DNA from: Phycisphaerales bacterium
Lineage (GTDB): Bacteria > Planctomycetota > Phycisphaerae > UBA1845 > UTPLA1
Assembly: GCA_020639075.1 (NCBI GenBank)
Contig: JACKHI010000001.1
Span: 3,162,001-3,226,000, forward strand
DNA length: 64,000 nt
Direction: 5' to 3'
The stretch's first letter is position 1. Each line of letters begins with the position of its first letter. Shown in pieces: positions 9,330-17,156 of this stretch. Under the pieces are notes generated by a model that was given only the letters and a program-made list of their open reading frames with translations, searched no databases and had not been told where the DNA came from. The translations under genes and the position numbers were made by a program.

Positions 9330-9430
9330 AGCATGCCGACGTTTGGCGTCGGTATTGCAACCGGCGATGTCGGGTCGATGACCCGACCTACGTGGCAATT
9401 AAAGGGGATGGTGGGCACGGCCCACCCTAC
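9330..9430. repeat. REP-C-like, REP-A and REP-B directly upstream of a start codon
   Basis: Degenerate REP-C (9330-9362), perfect REP-A (9369-9391) and perfect REP-B (9410-9430) follow each other. The REP-B copy ends 3 bp before the ATG of the next gene and so occupies its leader, an unusual location compared with the 3'-flanking copies elsewhere. Confidence 0.85.
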
Positions 9431-9433
9431 GAG

Positions 9434-9913
9434 ATGATCAAGATCACACGCAAGTGTCCGAAGGCGCCGTGTCGGGGGCGGATATCGACGGCTGTCGATA
9501 AGGCGGGTCCGACTGAGGTTGCGTGCCCGGTTTGCGGGGAGCCGGTGAAGTTCGAAGTACCGGCAGACTTGGCGCCTGCGAACGGAACAATGGTGGGCAC
9601 GGCCCAATCTACGGGGATGGTGAAGCGTTGCGCGTGTTGTCCGGGGCGGGAGTTCTTTATTCGGAAAGATTTTCCGCAGCGGTTGGGGCTGGTCATGGTC
9701 GTGATCTTCGGCGTCATCGCGACGTATTTTTACGCATATGAACGCATCGGGATGACGTTTGCGACGTTGGGGTCGCTGGTCGTGATTGACGCGATCATTT
9801 TTTTCTTCGTGGGCAAAGTGACGGTGTGCTATCGGTGCCGGGCGGAGTATCGGGGCGTTGCTTATAATCCGGATCACGAGGGATTTGATCTGGCGACGTC
9901 GGAGAAGTATTGA
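9434..9913 (+). CDS. Zinc-ribbon, two-helix membrane protein carrying an internal REP-B insertion
   Basis: 159 aa from the ATG at 9434 (MIKITRKCPKAPC); the open frame to the left is only translated repeats. Cys pairs CPKAPC, CPVC, CACC and CYRC suggest zinc-binding knuckles. Two hydrophobic helices (RLGLVMVVIFGVIATYFYA; LGSLVVIDAIIFFFVGKV) separate the N-terminal ribbons from the last CYRC. Residues VGTAQST (about 53-60) are encoded by an in-frame REP-B copy at 9592-9612. The insertion adds seven or more codons in a linker between two Cys pairs and does not disrupt them. Function unknown; no obvious operon partner. Confidence 0.72.
   Translation: MIKITRKCPKAPCRGRISTAVDKAGPTEVACPVCGEPVKFEVPADLAPANGTMVGTAQSTGMVKRCACCPGREFFIRKDFPQRLGLVMVVIFGVIATYFYAYERIGMTFATLGSLVVIDAIIFFFVGKVTVCYRCRAEYRGVAYNPDHEGFDLATSEKY
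9592..9612. repeat. Intragenic REP-B copy
   Basis: A 21-bp copy differing from perfect REP-B only in its last part (GGCCCAATCTAC for GGCCCACCCTAC) lies inside the zinc-ribbon CDS, in frame. ATGGTG flanks it at 9590-9595 and 9617-9622, so the insert could be 27 bp with a short direct repeat. Confidence 0.75.
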
Positions 9914-9924
9914 CGTCGGATGTT

Positions 9925-10215
9925 GTTACGCCCTTTCAGGGCTTGGATGTGAGGTTGATGCGGCGCCCCAGGGTTGCGTTTCGCCCGCTTAGGGCTTTGT
10001 CGGGTCGATGACCCGACCTACGGGACTCGACACTGCTTGAGAGCAGTGGCACCCTGCATCCGTCGGGTCGATGAACCGATCGATGGGACTGAGTCGGGCG
10101 ATGATGCGACCCCTATGGCGACTTGGCGCGTACACGAATTCCGCATGCCGACCTTGGGGTCGGCATGGCACCCGGCGGGTTTTCAGAGCTCTGTCGGGTC
10201 GATGACCCGATCTAC
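9925..10215. repeat. Palindrome array upstream of folE
   Basis: In order: TH-like first stem GCCCTTTCAGGGC (around 9931-9943) with a degenerate second stem, REP-A (9999-10021), REP-E (10031-10054), variant REP-A (10062-10084), REP-C (10143-10175) and REP-A (10193-10215). Open frames running through it are translated repeats (MPTLGVGMAPG-type peptides), not genes. Confidence 0.85.
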
Positions 10216-10248
10216 GGGGCTTTGATTTGCTTCGCGACTCGGAATGAA

Positions 10249-10833
10249 ATGATGACACAGAGTGCGGATACATTCGTTGTGGACAAGGCGCGGATTGAGA
10301 ATGCCGTGCGGGATATTCTCATCGCGATCGGGGACGATCCGGATCGCGAGGGGTTGCGCGAGACGCCGTCGCGCGTCGCGCGGATGTATGAGGAACTCTT
10401 CGCGGGGATGCGCGTCGATCCGACGAGCGTGATGAAGACCGTTTTCACCGAGAAGTACGAGGAGATGGTCATTCTGCGCGACGTGTCGTTCAACTCGATG
10501 TGCGAACATCATCTGATGCCGTTTGAGGGAAAGGTCCACATCGCCTACATACCCGACGGCAAGGTGGTTGGGCTATCGAAACTCGCGCGAGTGGTGGACG
10601 TATTCGCGAAGCGACCGCAGGTGCAGGAGCGGCTGACGACGCAGCTTGCGGACATTCTGATGCACGAGCTGAGCGCGCAGGGCGCGGCCGTCGTGATCGA
10701 GGCGGTGCATACGTGCATGACGTGTCGCGGCGTGAAGAAGCCGGGGGCCGTGATGGTGACGTCGGCCGTGCGCGGCGTGTGTGCGTCGAATCCGCCGACG
10801 CGGGCGGAAGCGATGTCGTTGTTGCATAAGTAA
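10249..10833 (+). CDS. folE: GTP cyclohydrolase I
   Basis: 194 aa from the ATG pair at 10249/10252; upstream in-frame sequence is REP-derived. It converts GTP to 7,8-dihydroneopterin triphosphate, the first step to tetrahydrofolate. Family hallmarks: GDDPDREGLRETPSRVARMYEELFAG, FNSMCEHHLMPFEGKVHIAYIP with the Zn-binding Cys and His residues, GLSKLARVVDVFAKRPQVQERLT, and the second zinc Cys in HTCMTCRGVKKPGAVMVTSA. All expected active-site residues appear present. No other folate genes flank it. Confidence 0.97.
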   Translation: MMTQSADTFVVDKARIENAVRDILIAIGDDPDREGLRETPSRVARMYEELFAGMRVDPTSVMKTVFTEKYEEMVILRDVSFNSMCEHHLMPFEGKVHIAYIPDGKVVGLSKLARVVDVFAKRPQVQERLTTQLADILMHELSAQGAAVVIEAVHTCMTCRGVKKPGAVMVTSAVRGVCASNPPTRAEAMSLLHK

Positions 10834-10847
10834 TGCGCGGTTCTCGC

Positions 10848-11050
10848 GGCATGCCGACCTTGGGGGTGAGGCTGTCCGGGAATTGTGTCGCCCTTTCAGG
10901 GCTAAACCTGAGGAAAAAACGCCGACCACGGGTTGCGCTCCGACCGCTGCGCGGTCTTTGCTCCACCCGTGGCTACGATCCGGCGCTCCTTCGGAGCGAG
11001 ATTGACCCGGGAAACACAGGTGTTTTGGACAATTGCGCAAGTCGAGCCTC
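10848..11050. mobile_element. TH element copy A, right end truncated, abutting half a REP-C
   Basis: 10848-10867 is the left half of REP-C (GGCATGCCGACCTTGGGGGT). At 10868 the TH left terminus begins (GAGGCTGTCCGGGAATT), followed by its three stems: GCCCTTTCAGGGC; CCACGGGTTGCGC ... CACCCGTGG around CCGCTGCGCGG; CTCCTTCGGAG. Similarity fades near 11050 and the right inverted terminus is missing. The halved REP-C suggests that the element landed inside that palindrome. Confidence 0.7.
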
Positions 11051-11071
11051 GTAGGGTGGGCCGTGCCCACC
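11051..11071 (-). repeat. REP-B in reverse orientation
   Basis: GTAGGGTGGGCCGTGCCCAC on the plus strand. This is the only reversed REP-B copy I found, lying 97 bp beyond the 3' end of the RAYT gene. GTAG followed by a hairpin is plain here. Confidence 0.85.
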
Positions 11072-11167
11072 AAGTCGGGCGAATCCCGCTTACTCAATGA
11101 ATCCGGGTCAAATCTCTCCGCGAGGGTCGATCGCAATTGGCGTCGCGCCCGTCCACGCCGGCTCAAG

Positions 11168-11656
11168 TCATCCCAACTCCAGATGTCGATGGACGCTGGA
11201 CCATTTCCATTCCTGCGGGTGCTGAACATATCCATGCTTCACCGGATTCAGGTGAATGTAATCACGATAGGCGTATTGCTCCGCATCGTTGCGAATCCGA
11301 TGTTCCCAGAACCGACGTTGCCAAACGCCAAGCTCACGATGGCGACGACGACTCGCAGAAACGGGCGGACAAACGCCATCATGCGAAAGCCATGTCTTGC
11401 TGAATGTCCGCTTGATCATGGACCAGCGCTTCGCGTAATCCGAATCTCCTCTTGGCAATATCCAGATGCAATGAAGGTGTTCCGGGAGCAGCGCAATCGC
11501 CCAGACATCAAAGTGGAAGCGAGCCTGAACGGCGATAAACGACTCACGGAGTAGGCGCCGCGCGTGCGGGCTTCTGAAGATCGGCGCCCGGTCGTTTGTT
11601 ATCAATGTGAAGAAGTACGCGCCACCGGGGTCTCTGAATCGTATGTAGTCAGACAT
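11168..11656 (-). CDS. REP-associated tyrosine transposase (RAYT, Y1/HUH-type)
   Basis: 162 aa, normal for single-domain Y1 transposases. The start is MSDYIRFRDPGGAYFFTLITNDRAPIF, the typical RAYT N-terminus. ALLPEHLHCIWILP holds the metal-binding His-x-His of the HUH motif. RFWEHRIRNDAEQYAYRDYIHLNPVKHGYVQHPQEWKWSSVHRH carries the RAYT signature with the candidate catalytic Tyr in the YAYRDYIHLNPVK stretch. Known RAYTs bind hairpins preceded by GTAG and act on single-stranded DNA. The gene is bracketed by REP-B copies with such hairpins (11051-11071 and 11765-11868), as in other RAYT loci. The frame is intact and it may be active. Confidence 0.93.
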   Translation of the reverse strand: MSDYIRFRDPGGAYFFTLITNDRAPIFRSPHARRLLRESFIAVQARFHFDVWAIALLPEHLHCIWILPRGDSDYAKRWSMIKRTFSKTWLSHDGVCPPVSASRRRHRELGVWQRRFWEHRIRNDAEQYAYRDYIHLNPVKHGYVQHPQEWKWSSVHRHLELG

Positions 11657-11764
11657 GCGAATATCGTATTAAGGGGGTTGAGCGACGACGACGTGCTTGG
11701 ACGCGGGAGAGTAACACGCATGATGGCACTTCTTATCGCGCATCTGGCGAAGTTCACAGGATTT

Positions 11765-11868
11765 GGTGGACACGGCCCACCCTACACGACTGCTTGAGAG
11801 CAGTGGCACGCGGCGTTTGTCGGGTCGATGACCCGACCTACGCGACTGGTGGGCACGGCCCACCCTAC
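11765..11868. repeat. REP-B, REP-E, REP-A, REP-B cluster beside the RAYT gene
   Basis: REP-B (11765-11785, one change), REP-E (11788-11810), perfect REP-A (11819-11841) and perfect REP-B (11848-11868). The last copy ends 4 bp from the stop codon of the PH-domain gene. All share one orientation, with CTAC or GGCAC on the right. Confidence 0.88.
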
Positions 11869-11872
11869 GAGG

Positions 11873-12550
11873 CTAGATTTTTTCGACGGCGATGGAGCCC
11901 TTGTTGCGGACGCCGCGGGTGTTAACGCGAATTTCTTCGGCAACATGTTCGGGGTCCGGAATCGAGCGCAGGCGGATCGTCTCGTCGGTTTCGTCGGAGC
12001 TGAAGATCTCCAGGTGGCCCGTGTTGAGAATTCGATCGAGGATGGACTGGCTTTGGCGTACGTCGTCCACGCGGATCAACTCCATTTGATCCGTGACGCG
12101 CACGAGAATGCCGCGATGGACGAAGAGTCGCTGCGTCGTCAGGTGATACCGGCGACTGTAGACGATCAGTGCATCGCGGACGAACAGCCCGACGCCGGAG
12201 CCGGCGATGAACACCCAGACGGCCTGAACGAGCGGTCGACCGCCGTAGCTCGATGCGACAAGCAGTAATGCGACGCTCATGGCGAACCAGACGAGCCACG
12301 TCGGTGAAAAGGCGCGCCATGCCGGGCGTCCGTGCCAGACCGGCAATTCTTGCGCGGGATCGTGATGGACATCGGGCGGCGGCGCGGGTTTTCCGCCTGT
12401 CAGGAATTTCTTCGGATCGTTGTCGGGAGTGTTCACTTTGGCGAGGGACTTTGCGCCGCAGTGGCGGCAGAAGCGGCTGGCAGGGTGTATCCGTTTGCCG
12501 CATGCGTGACAGTAGAGCTTGGCGCGCAGTTTTTCCGCGGTCTGGGGCAT
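11873..12550 (-). CDS. Zinc-ribbon and PH-domain (bPH2/YdbS-like) membrane protein
   Basis: 225 aa from MPQTAEKLRAKLYC; the longer frame adds 31 unlikely residues. The N-terminus is a double zinc ribbon, CHACGKRIHPASRFCRHCG. Two adjacent hydrophobic helices follow (TWLVWFAMSVALLLVASS; LVQAVWVFIAGSGVGLFV). The C-terminal half is a bacterial PH domain: RRYHLTTQRLFVHRGILVRVTDQMELIRVDDVRQSQSILDRILNTGHLEIFSSDETDETIRLRSI. The RG...RR.D(L/E)EL..V.DV pattern is standard for the family. Likely a small inner-membrane protein; function unknown. Downstream of the MscS gene on the same strand, but separated by repeats. Confidence 0.85.
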   Translation of the reverse strand: MPQTAEKLRAKLYCHACGKRIHPASRFCRHCGAKSLAKVNTPDNDPKKFLTGGKPAPPPDVHHDPAQELPVWHGRPAWRAFSPTWLVWFAMSVALLLVASSYGGRPLVQAVWVFIAGSGVGLFVRDALIVYSRRYHLTTQRLFVHRGILVRVTDQMELIRVDDVRQSQSILDRILNTGHLEIFSSDETDETIRLRSIPDPEHVAEEIRVNTRGVRNKGSIAVEKI

Positions 12551-12633
12551 ACAGGTGTTATCGGGAAGTGCGCGGGTGGGGATTGACCGAGGGGTGGGCG
12601 TTGATTCGTTGTCGCGGCGGTGCGCGATGTTGG

Positions 12634-12703
12634 CACTGCTCACAGAGGAGGGGCACCCGGCGAGTGGTGGGCACCCTTCTGTCGGGTCGATGACGCGACC
12701 TAC
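12634..12703. repeat. REP-E-like and REP-A at the MscS gene 3' end
   Basis: A degenerate REP-E (about 12634-12658) is followed by REP-A with one change (12681-12703). The minus-strand stop codon TAG of the MscS-like gene (12700-12702) is part of the GTAG foot of this REP-A copy. Confidence 0.85.
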
Positions 12704-15066
12704 TTGTTGTCGGGTTTGATGCCGAGGCGCTGCTTGACGTAGGCGTCGTCGACGGGTTGGGGTGTCTCCGCGATCGTGACGGGGGCGAGTGAATCTTCCG
12801 GAGGAACGCTGAGCTTCGCGATGGCGGCGGCTTCGCTGCGACCGAGGATGTCGGGGGCGAGGTGGGTCGAATGTGACGGCGGTGCGTCGTGCGTCGGCGG
12901 CGCGTTGTCGGCGTTGTGCAGGTGCAGCGTCTGCGTCGGGAAGGCGAATTCGACGCCGAGTCTGTTCGCGAGGCGAAGGATGTCGCAGAAGAGCCGATGT
13001 CGCTCGCGCAGTTCCGTCGCCCAGTCGGGCGTTTCGTGGAAACAGTAGAGCATCACATCGAGTGAATGGGCGCCGAAGTTGTTGAAATAGACGTAGTACG
13101 AATCCTTCCGTGTGTAAGGATGGCGGCGGATCAACTCGCGAATGCCTTCGCAGAAGGCCTCGATTTTCTCCGGCGGCGTATCGTAGGTCAGACCGAGTGA
13201 CGTACTGATGCGCCGGTAGTGTCGGCGGCCGAGGTTGTCTACTGTGGCGTCGATGAGTTTGCCGTTGGGGACGTTGATCTGCGAGTTGTAGAACGTGCGG
13301 ATGTGCGTGCTGCGGAAGCCGACGGACTCCACAGTGCCCTCGACATCGCCGATCTTGACCCAGTCGCCGATCTCGAATGGCCGATCGAGCATGACGGTGA
13401 TCGAGCCGAACATGTTTTTGATCGTGTCCTGCGCGGCCAACGCGAAGGCGAGACCGCCGATACCGAGACCGCCGAGAAGGGTTGTGATGTCTTCGGGGTA
13501 GAAGCGGCCGAAGAAGTAGATAATGCCGAGGATCGTGACGACAATCTTCAGGAGCTTCCGCAAGAACGGCAGAAGCAATTCGTCGAAGGTAGAGACGCGG
13601 CCGGCCGTGGAGATCGATACGAATGCCACGACGATGTCAATGACTCGATAGGTCGCCCATATGCCCGCGAGGATCAGGACGAGCCAGCTGACGGTCGTCA
13701 GCAACGTGCCCATCCACCCTGGCAGCCACAAGAACGGCAGCAGCATGCGCCAGACGTAGGCCATGAGGACGAGACCGATCGGCCGGAATGACTTATCCCC
13801 GAATTCCTCTTCGGTCTTGTCGTTGATGCGTCGCGCGACGAATCGCGATGCGCCGCGTAGAATCACTTGTGCCCCGCGATCGCAAACGACGCCGATCATG
13901 GCGATGGTGAGCAGACCGATCCATTGCCAGATCTGAAGGAAACCGATTTCCTTCTGGGCCCAGTCGGGAACCATGATGAGCACGTAGAGTTCCGGCGTGC
14001 CGAATAGCGAGAGTTCCGGCGCGTTCTTGACTTTCGGCGGCGCGTCGGCGACGGCACGGATCATGTCCGGCAGCGCGTCGAGCGTTTCATTGCTGAAGAG
14101 CCATCGGCCGTCGGGCATGCGTTCGAGGCTGATCGGCCACTTCTCGTCAATCGTCCAGAGCAACTGCGGCGAGTTGATTGCCGGATCGTCGGTCAATTCG
14201 TTGACTTGCACATAGACGGTGCGATCCAGGACGAATTTCATGCCACGCGCGAGGGCCTGCCCCCAGAATTCGTTGGCGCTGAGACCACGTTCGGAGAGGT
14301 TGAGACATTCGGCGGGTTCGACGCGGCTTTTGACGTTTGCATCGAAAGCTTGAAGGAACGTGCGCATCGTCGCCTGGACGGAGCGGAATTGCTTCGGCAC
14401 TTCCGCGGCGGGTTTGACGGCCGGCGCGGGCTCGGCCTTGGTCGGCGTTGCGACGTCTGCGGGCTTGTCCGGAGTTGTCGCGGCATCGCTCGCAGGGGGC
14501 GGCGGCGCCGCGAGCACCGCAAGTGATTTGATCTTCGCCGTGGTTTCAGCGTCGAAGCGCCAGAGATTGTCGGGGCCCTTCACGAGTCGAATGTGGCAAA
14601 CCAACTCGGGTTTCTGTTCAGTGTTTGCGTTATCGCCGATCGCAGGCTGGTCCTGGACAAGCGGCCTGCCTTTGAAGAGGCAGTGTTCCGTTGCATTTTC
14701 AGCGAGGCGAAGTTGGTTGAAGACTTCAGGTTCGGCGAGTTTGCGCGTTTCGATGAACTCGGCGAGGGAGTTGGCGAGCGTGGGCAGGTCCTTGCGGGCG
14801 TCGTCGTCGAGCCTCGACGCGTCGAGGTAGTCGGCCATTTCGCGACGGGCCTCGGGCGTTCCCTTTTTGTATAGCTCGAGGAAGTCGTTCAGGGTGATGT
14901 GCGCGGCCGAGCGCGGCGCCGGTGCGTCGATCGGGCCGGCGGCGGGCGGTTGAGCGGGCTTGGTCGCGGGCTCATCCGCGCGTGCACTGATATTGACGAT
15001 TGCGAATGCGGCAACGGCGACGATTGCTGGTGCGCCGCTTTTTCTGATCCACTCCCTGACGAACAC
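12700..15066 (-). CDS. MscS-family mechanosensitive channel with large periplasmic N-terminal domain
   Basis: 788 aa. GTG start at 15066 has a strong ribosome site GAGGAGG 9 bases before it. A signal peptide (IVAVAAFAIVNISARADE) and a ~300-residue periplasmic region with Pro/Ala-rich linkers precede about four TM helices (IWQWIGLLTIAMIGVVCD; LVLMAYVWRMLLPFLWLPG; LLTTVSWLVLILAGIWATYR; LLKIVVTILGIIYFFGRFYPED). The pore helix/beta region is LLGGLGIGGLAFALAAQDTIKNMFGSITVMLDRPFEIGDWVKIGDVEGTVESVGFRSTHIRT. The carboxy cytoplasmic vestibule ends in FPTQTLHLH. Expected to open under membrane tension during osmotic downshock. The C-terminal ~70 residues are a variable tail. Its stop codon lies inside a REP-A copy. 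Confidence 0.93.
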   Translation of the reverse strand: MFVREWIRKSGAPAIVAVAAFAIVNISARADEPATKPAQPPAAGPIDAPAPRSAAHITLNDFLELYKKGTPEARREMADYLDASRLDDDARKDLPTLANSLAEFIETRKLAEPEVFNQLRLAENATEHCLFKGRPLVQDQPAIGDNANTEQKPELVCHIRLVKGPDNLWRFDAETTAKIKSLAVLAAPPPPASDAATTPDKPADVATPTKAEPAPAVKPAAEVPKQFRSVQATMRTFLQAFDANVKSRVEPAECLNLSERGLSANEFWGQALARGMKFVLDRTVYVQVNELTDDPAINSPQLLWTIDEKWPISLERMPDGRWLFSNETLDALPDMIRAVADAPPKVKNAPELSLFGTPELYVLIMVPDWAQKEIGFLQIWQWIGLLTIAMIGVVCDRGAQVILRGASRFVARRINDKTEEEFGDKSFRPIGLVLMAYVWRMLLPFLWLPGWMGTLLTTVSWLVLILAGIWATYRVIDIVVAFVSISTAGRVSTFDELLLPFLRKLLKIVVTILGIIYFFGRFYPEDITTLLGGLGIGGLAFALAAQDTIKNMFGSITVMLDRPFEIGDWVKIGDVEGTVESVGFRSTHIRTFYNSQINVPNGKLIDATVDNLGRRHYRRISTSLGLTYDTPPEKIEAFCEGIRELIRRHPYTRKDSYYVYFNNFGAHSLDVMLYCFHETPDWATELRERHRLFCDILRLANRLGVEFAFPTQTLHLHNADNAPPTHDAPPSHSTHLAPDILGRSEAAAIAKLSVPPEDSLAPVTIAETPQPVDDAYVKQRLGIKPDNK

Positions 15067-15353
15067 GCGCTTGCCTCCTCGAATCTTCGGCTGGCTGGGC
15101 GACGGAGGAATCCGCTCGTTTCGGCCTGAAAACGCAGATTTCCCGGATGTCGAGGGGCATTATATCTGGATTCGTGATGGCCGCCGGGACGGGCGACGAT
15201 CGATAAAACTTCGGCGCACGATGTCACGTCGGCGGCTGAGAATAATCCGGGCCGGAATGGAACCGCATCGTGCCCGACGCCGTCCAATCTGCAACGTGCG
15301 GCGGCGCTGACAGTGCGTGAAACCGCAAAGCGAGATGTCGCGGGAGATCCCAT

Positions 15354-15845
15354 ATGAACCGATCATTGCCGATTCTCGAGAACGCCAGGATTGCATCGCC
15401 GTGCGACAAGTCGTGGCACGCGATGACGGGCGACGATCGAACGCGATTCTGCAGCGCATGCGAGAAAAACGTATTCAATCTCGTCGGGTTAAGCGATGAG
15501 GAGGCGACGGCACTGATCCTGGAGAAGGAAGGTCGCCTCTGTGTTCGGTTGTATCAGCGAGCGGATGGCACGCTGCTTACGAGCGATTGCCCCGTCGGCC
15601 TTCGCGCGGCGCGGCGGAAGCTGGCGCGGGCCGTCGGCGTCGTGGCGGCGTGTTTCGGCGTCTTGCTGACGGCAACGGCCTTCGGGATGCCGGGGCGTTT
15701 GCGCGCCACATGGAGGCTATGCGATATCAATCCGTTCTCCCGATTCGCCAACTGGCTGAACCCACCGACGACGATTTTGATGGGAGACATCTGCATTCCG
15801 CCGCCGCAGAATCCCGCCGCGAACAACGGTAGCGCGGGCAACTGA
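15354..15845 (+). CDS. CxxC-domain membrane protein, paralogue 1
   Basis: 163 aa. The N-terminal ~85 residues form a compact module: ASPCDKSWHAMTGDDRTRFCSACEKNVFNLVGLSDEEA ... CVRLYQRADGTLLTSDCPVGL. The spaced C, CxxC, C and DCP cysteines look metal- or disulfide-binding. The W..M.GD.R.R.C..C...V.N...MS pattern also occurs in many Bacteroidetes and planctomycete proteins, where its role is not settled. One TM helix follows (AVGVVAACFGVLLTATAFG), then a ~55-residue Pro/Asn-rich tail. GGGAG lies 8 bases before the ATG. Paired with its paralogue at 15882 after 36 bp. Confidence 0.8.
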   Translation: MNRSLPILENARIASPCDKSWHAMTGDDRTRFCSACEKNVFNLVGLSDEEATALILEKEGRLCVRLYQRADGTLLTSDCPVGLRAARRKLARAVGVVAACFGVLLTATAFGMPGRLRATWRLCDINPFSRFANWLNPPTTILMGDICIPPPQNPAANNGSAGN

Positions 15846-15881
15846 ATTGGGCGACTGTTTGCCAAGCCATTTGGAGTTCTG

Positions 15882-16424
15882 ATGCCGATGACGACTCAAC
15901 GTTTGCCGATCCTGGAGAATTCCCGCATTGCTTCACCGTGCAATGTTGCGTGGGCGTCGATGCAGGGCGACGATCGCTCGCGTTATTGCGGCGAATGCAA
16001 TACGCGCGTTTACAACCTGGTCGGAATGAGTGACGACGAAGTCGCGCAGCTCTTCGAAGCGCACGGGCACGATCTCTGCATTCGGGTCTACCAGCGGCAT
16101 GATGGTACGTTGATGACGCAGGATTGCCCGATGGGTTTGCACGCGGCGAGAAAGCGGATGAGGCGCGCCGTGAGTGCGCTGGGCGCCGCCGCATCGTTCC
16201 TATTGGCGGCCGGTGTGATACGAGGACAGGCGTTCTCACGCAGCGGCGGGCTACTCACGATGCGTCCATTCGCACAGATTGCGAACTGGCTTTCGCCGAT
16301 GCCCGTCTTGCGCGCCGCGCCCACAATGGGGCGGCGTTCATACGCGCCGCCGGCGCCAACGGGCTCGACGCGCAAGCCATTGAATTGCGGGAATACGACG
16401 ACGAACAGTGGAGGCGCATCATGA
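15882..16424 (+). CDS. CxxC-domain membrane protein, paralogue 2
   Basis: 180 aa, same architecture as the previous gene: SPCNVAWASMQGDDRSRYCGECNTRVYNLVGMSDDEVAQL ... CIRVYQRHDGTLMTQDCPMGLHAARKRMRRAV, then a TM helix (SALGAAASFLLAAGVI) and a longer tail rich in Pro, Arg and Asn. Every Cys of the module is kept, while TM and tail have diverged, pointing to an old tandem duplication. Its stop overlaps the next ATG as ATGA, so translation is probably coupled to the 16421 gene. Confidence 0.8.
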   Translation: MPMTTQRLPILENSRIASPCNVAWASMQGDDRSRYCGECNTRVYNLVGMSDDEVAQLFEAHGHDLCIRVYQRHDGTLMTQDCPMGLHAARKRMRRAVSALGAAASFLLAAGVIRGQAFSRSGGLLTMRPFAQIANWLSPMPVLRAAPTMGRRSYAPPAPTGSTRKPLNCGNTTTNSGGAS

Positions 16425-16897
16425 TTCGATTCGCACTGGGTCTCATGCTTCCGTATCTTGGCATCCTTACCTATCAAGCCTACGAATGGCGGCTGGACTT
16501 CGCAGAACCATCGCAATGGCAGAGCCTGATCGGTCCGGCGATCGGATTCGGCGCGGCGATGCTTACCGTGTTGCTGCTGACTATCGTACTCGACTATCGG
16601 CGGCCCAGGCGCATGTTGTCGCGCGGATCGAAGCGGGCGTTGCGCCCTGTCTTCGCGGGAGTGGCGATCAGCGCGTTGACGGTTTTGTTCGCGATTCCGG
16701 CGGTCGTGTTCGGCAGCGAGTATGCACCGGACTGGCTGCTATTGTGCGTGTCGTCGGTTCCGCCGGGGTTGCTCGTATTGCTGTTGAGCAAGTCGATCGT
16801 GCCTGGGCAGTGCGCTGCGTGCGGGTTCGACTTGAGGGCGTCGCTGGATGCTGGGCGATGCCCGGAGTGCGGTCGCGGAATTGCCGCTTGCGTGTGA
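16421..16897 (+). CDS. Membrane protein with C-terminal zinc ribbon
   Basis: 158 aa from the ATG in the ATGA overlap; the longer frame to 16124 is a shadow of the upstream gene. Four hydrophobic helices (FALGLMLPYLGILTYQAY; IGFGAAMLTVLLLTIVLDY; VFAGVAISALTVLFAIPAVVFG; WLLLCVSSVPPGLLVLLLS) precede a zinc ribbon, CAACGFDLRASLDAGRCPECG. That C..CG(F/Y)DLR......CPECG tail is a recurrent planctomycete module of unknown role. Third gene of the 15354-16897 operon. Confidence 0.78.
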   Translation: MIRFALGLMLPYLGILTYQAYEWRLDFAEPSQWQSLIGPAIGFGAAMLTVLLLTIVLDYRRPRRMLSRGSKRALRPVFAGVAISALTVLFAIPAVVFGSEYAPDWLLLCVSSVPPGLLVLLLSKSIVPGQCAACGFDLRASLDAGRCPECGRGIAACV

Positions 16898-16956
16898 ATC
16901 CGGCGGTATTGCCGCGCCGCACGCGGTCACTTGTACCGCGGCGCGCAGCGCAAGAA

Positions 16957-16997
16957 AAACGCCGCCTGGCAGTCGGATCGACTGCCAGGCGGCGTTT
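16957..16997. terminator. Bidirectional terminator hairpin
   Basis: A perfect 18-bp inverted repeat (AAACGCCGCCTGGCAGTC / GACTGCCAGGCGGCGTTT, 5-base loop GGATC) lies between two convergent genes (ends at 16897 and 17157). A-rich left and T-rich right edges allow it to work from both sides. Confidence 0.85.
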
Positions 16998-17156
16998 GAA
17001 TAACCAAAGGGCATTACACAATTGGGCGGACCCGATTGCCGACGCTCGCCGCGCCAACAAGCATACGCCCGCCCGACTCCCTGACGGTCGCGGTTCCGAA
17101 CGAAGCGTCGCGCGCGATCACGGGGCGCTCGGATTGTGAATCACTAACGACGCGCG

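Noticed and set aside
8639..9877. 412-aa minus-strand open frame
   Set aside because: Arg/His/Pro-rich translation of the strand opposite the membrane protein, zinc-ribbon gene and repeats; no motif.
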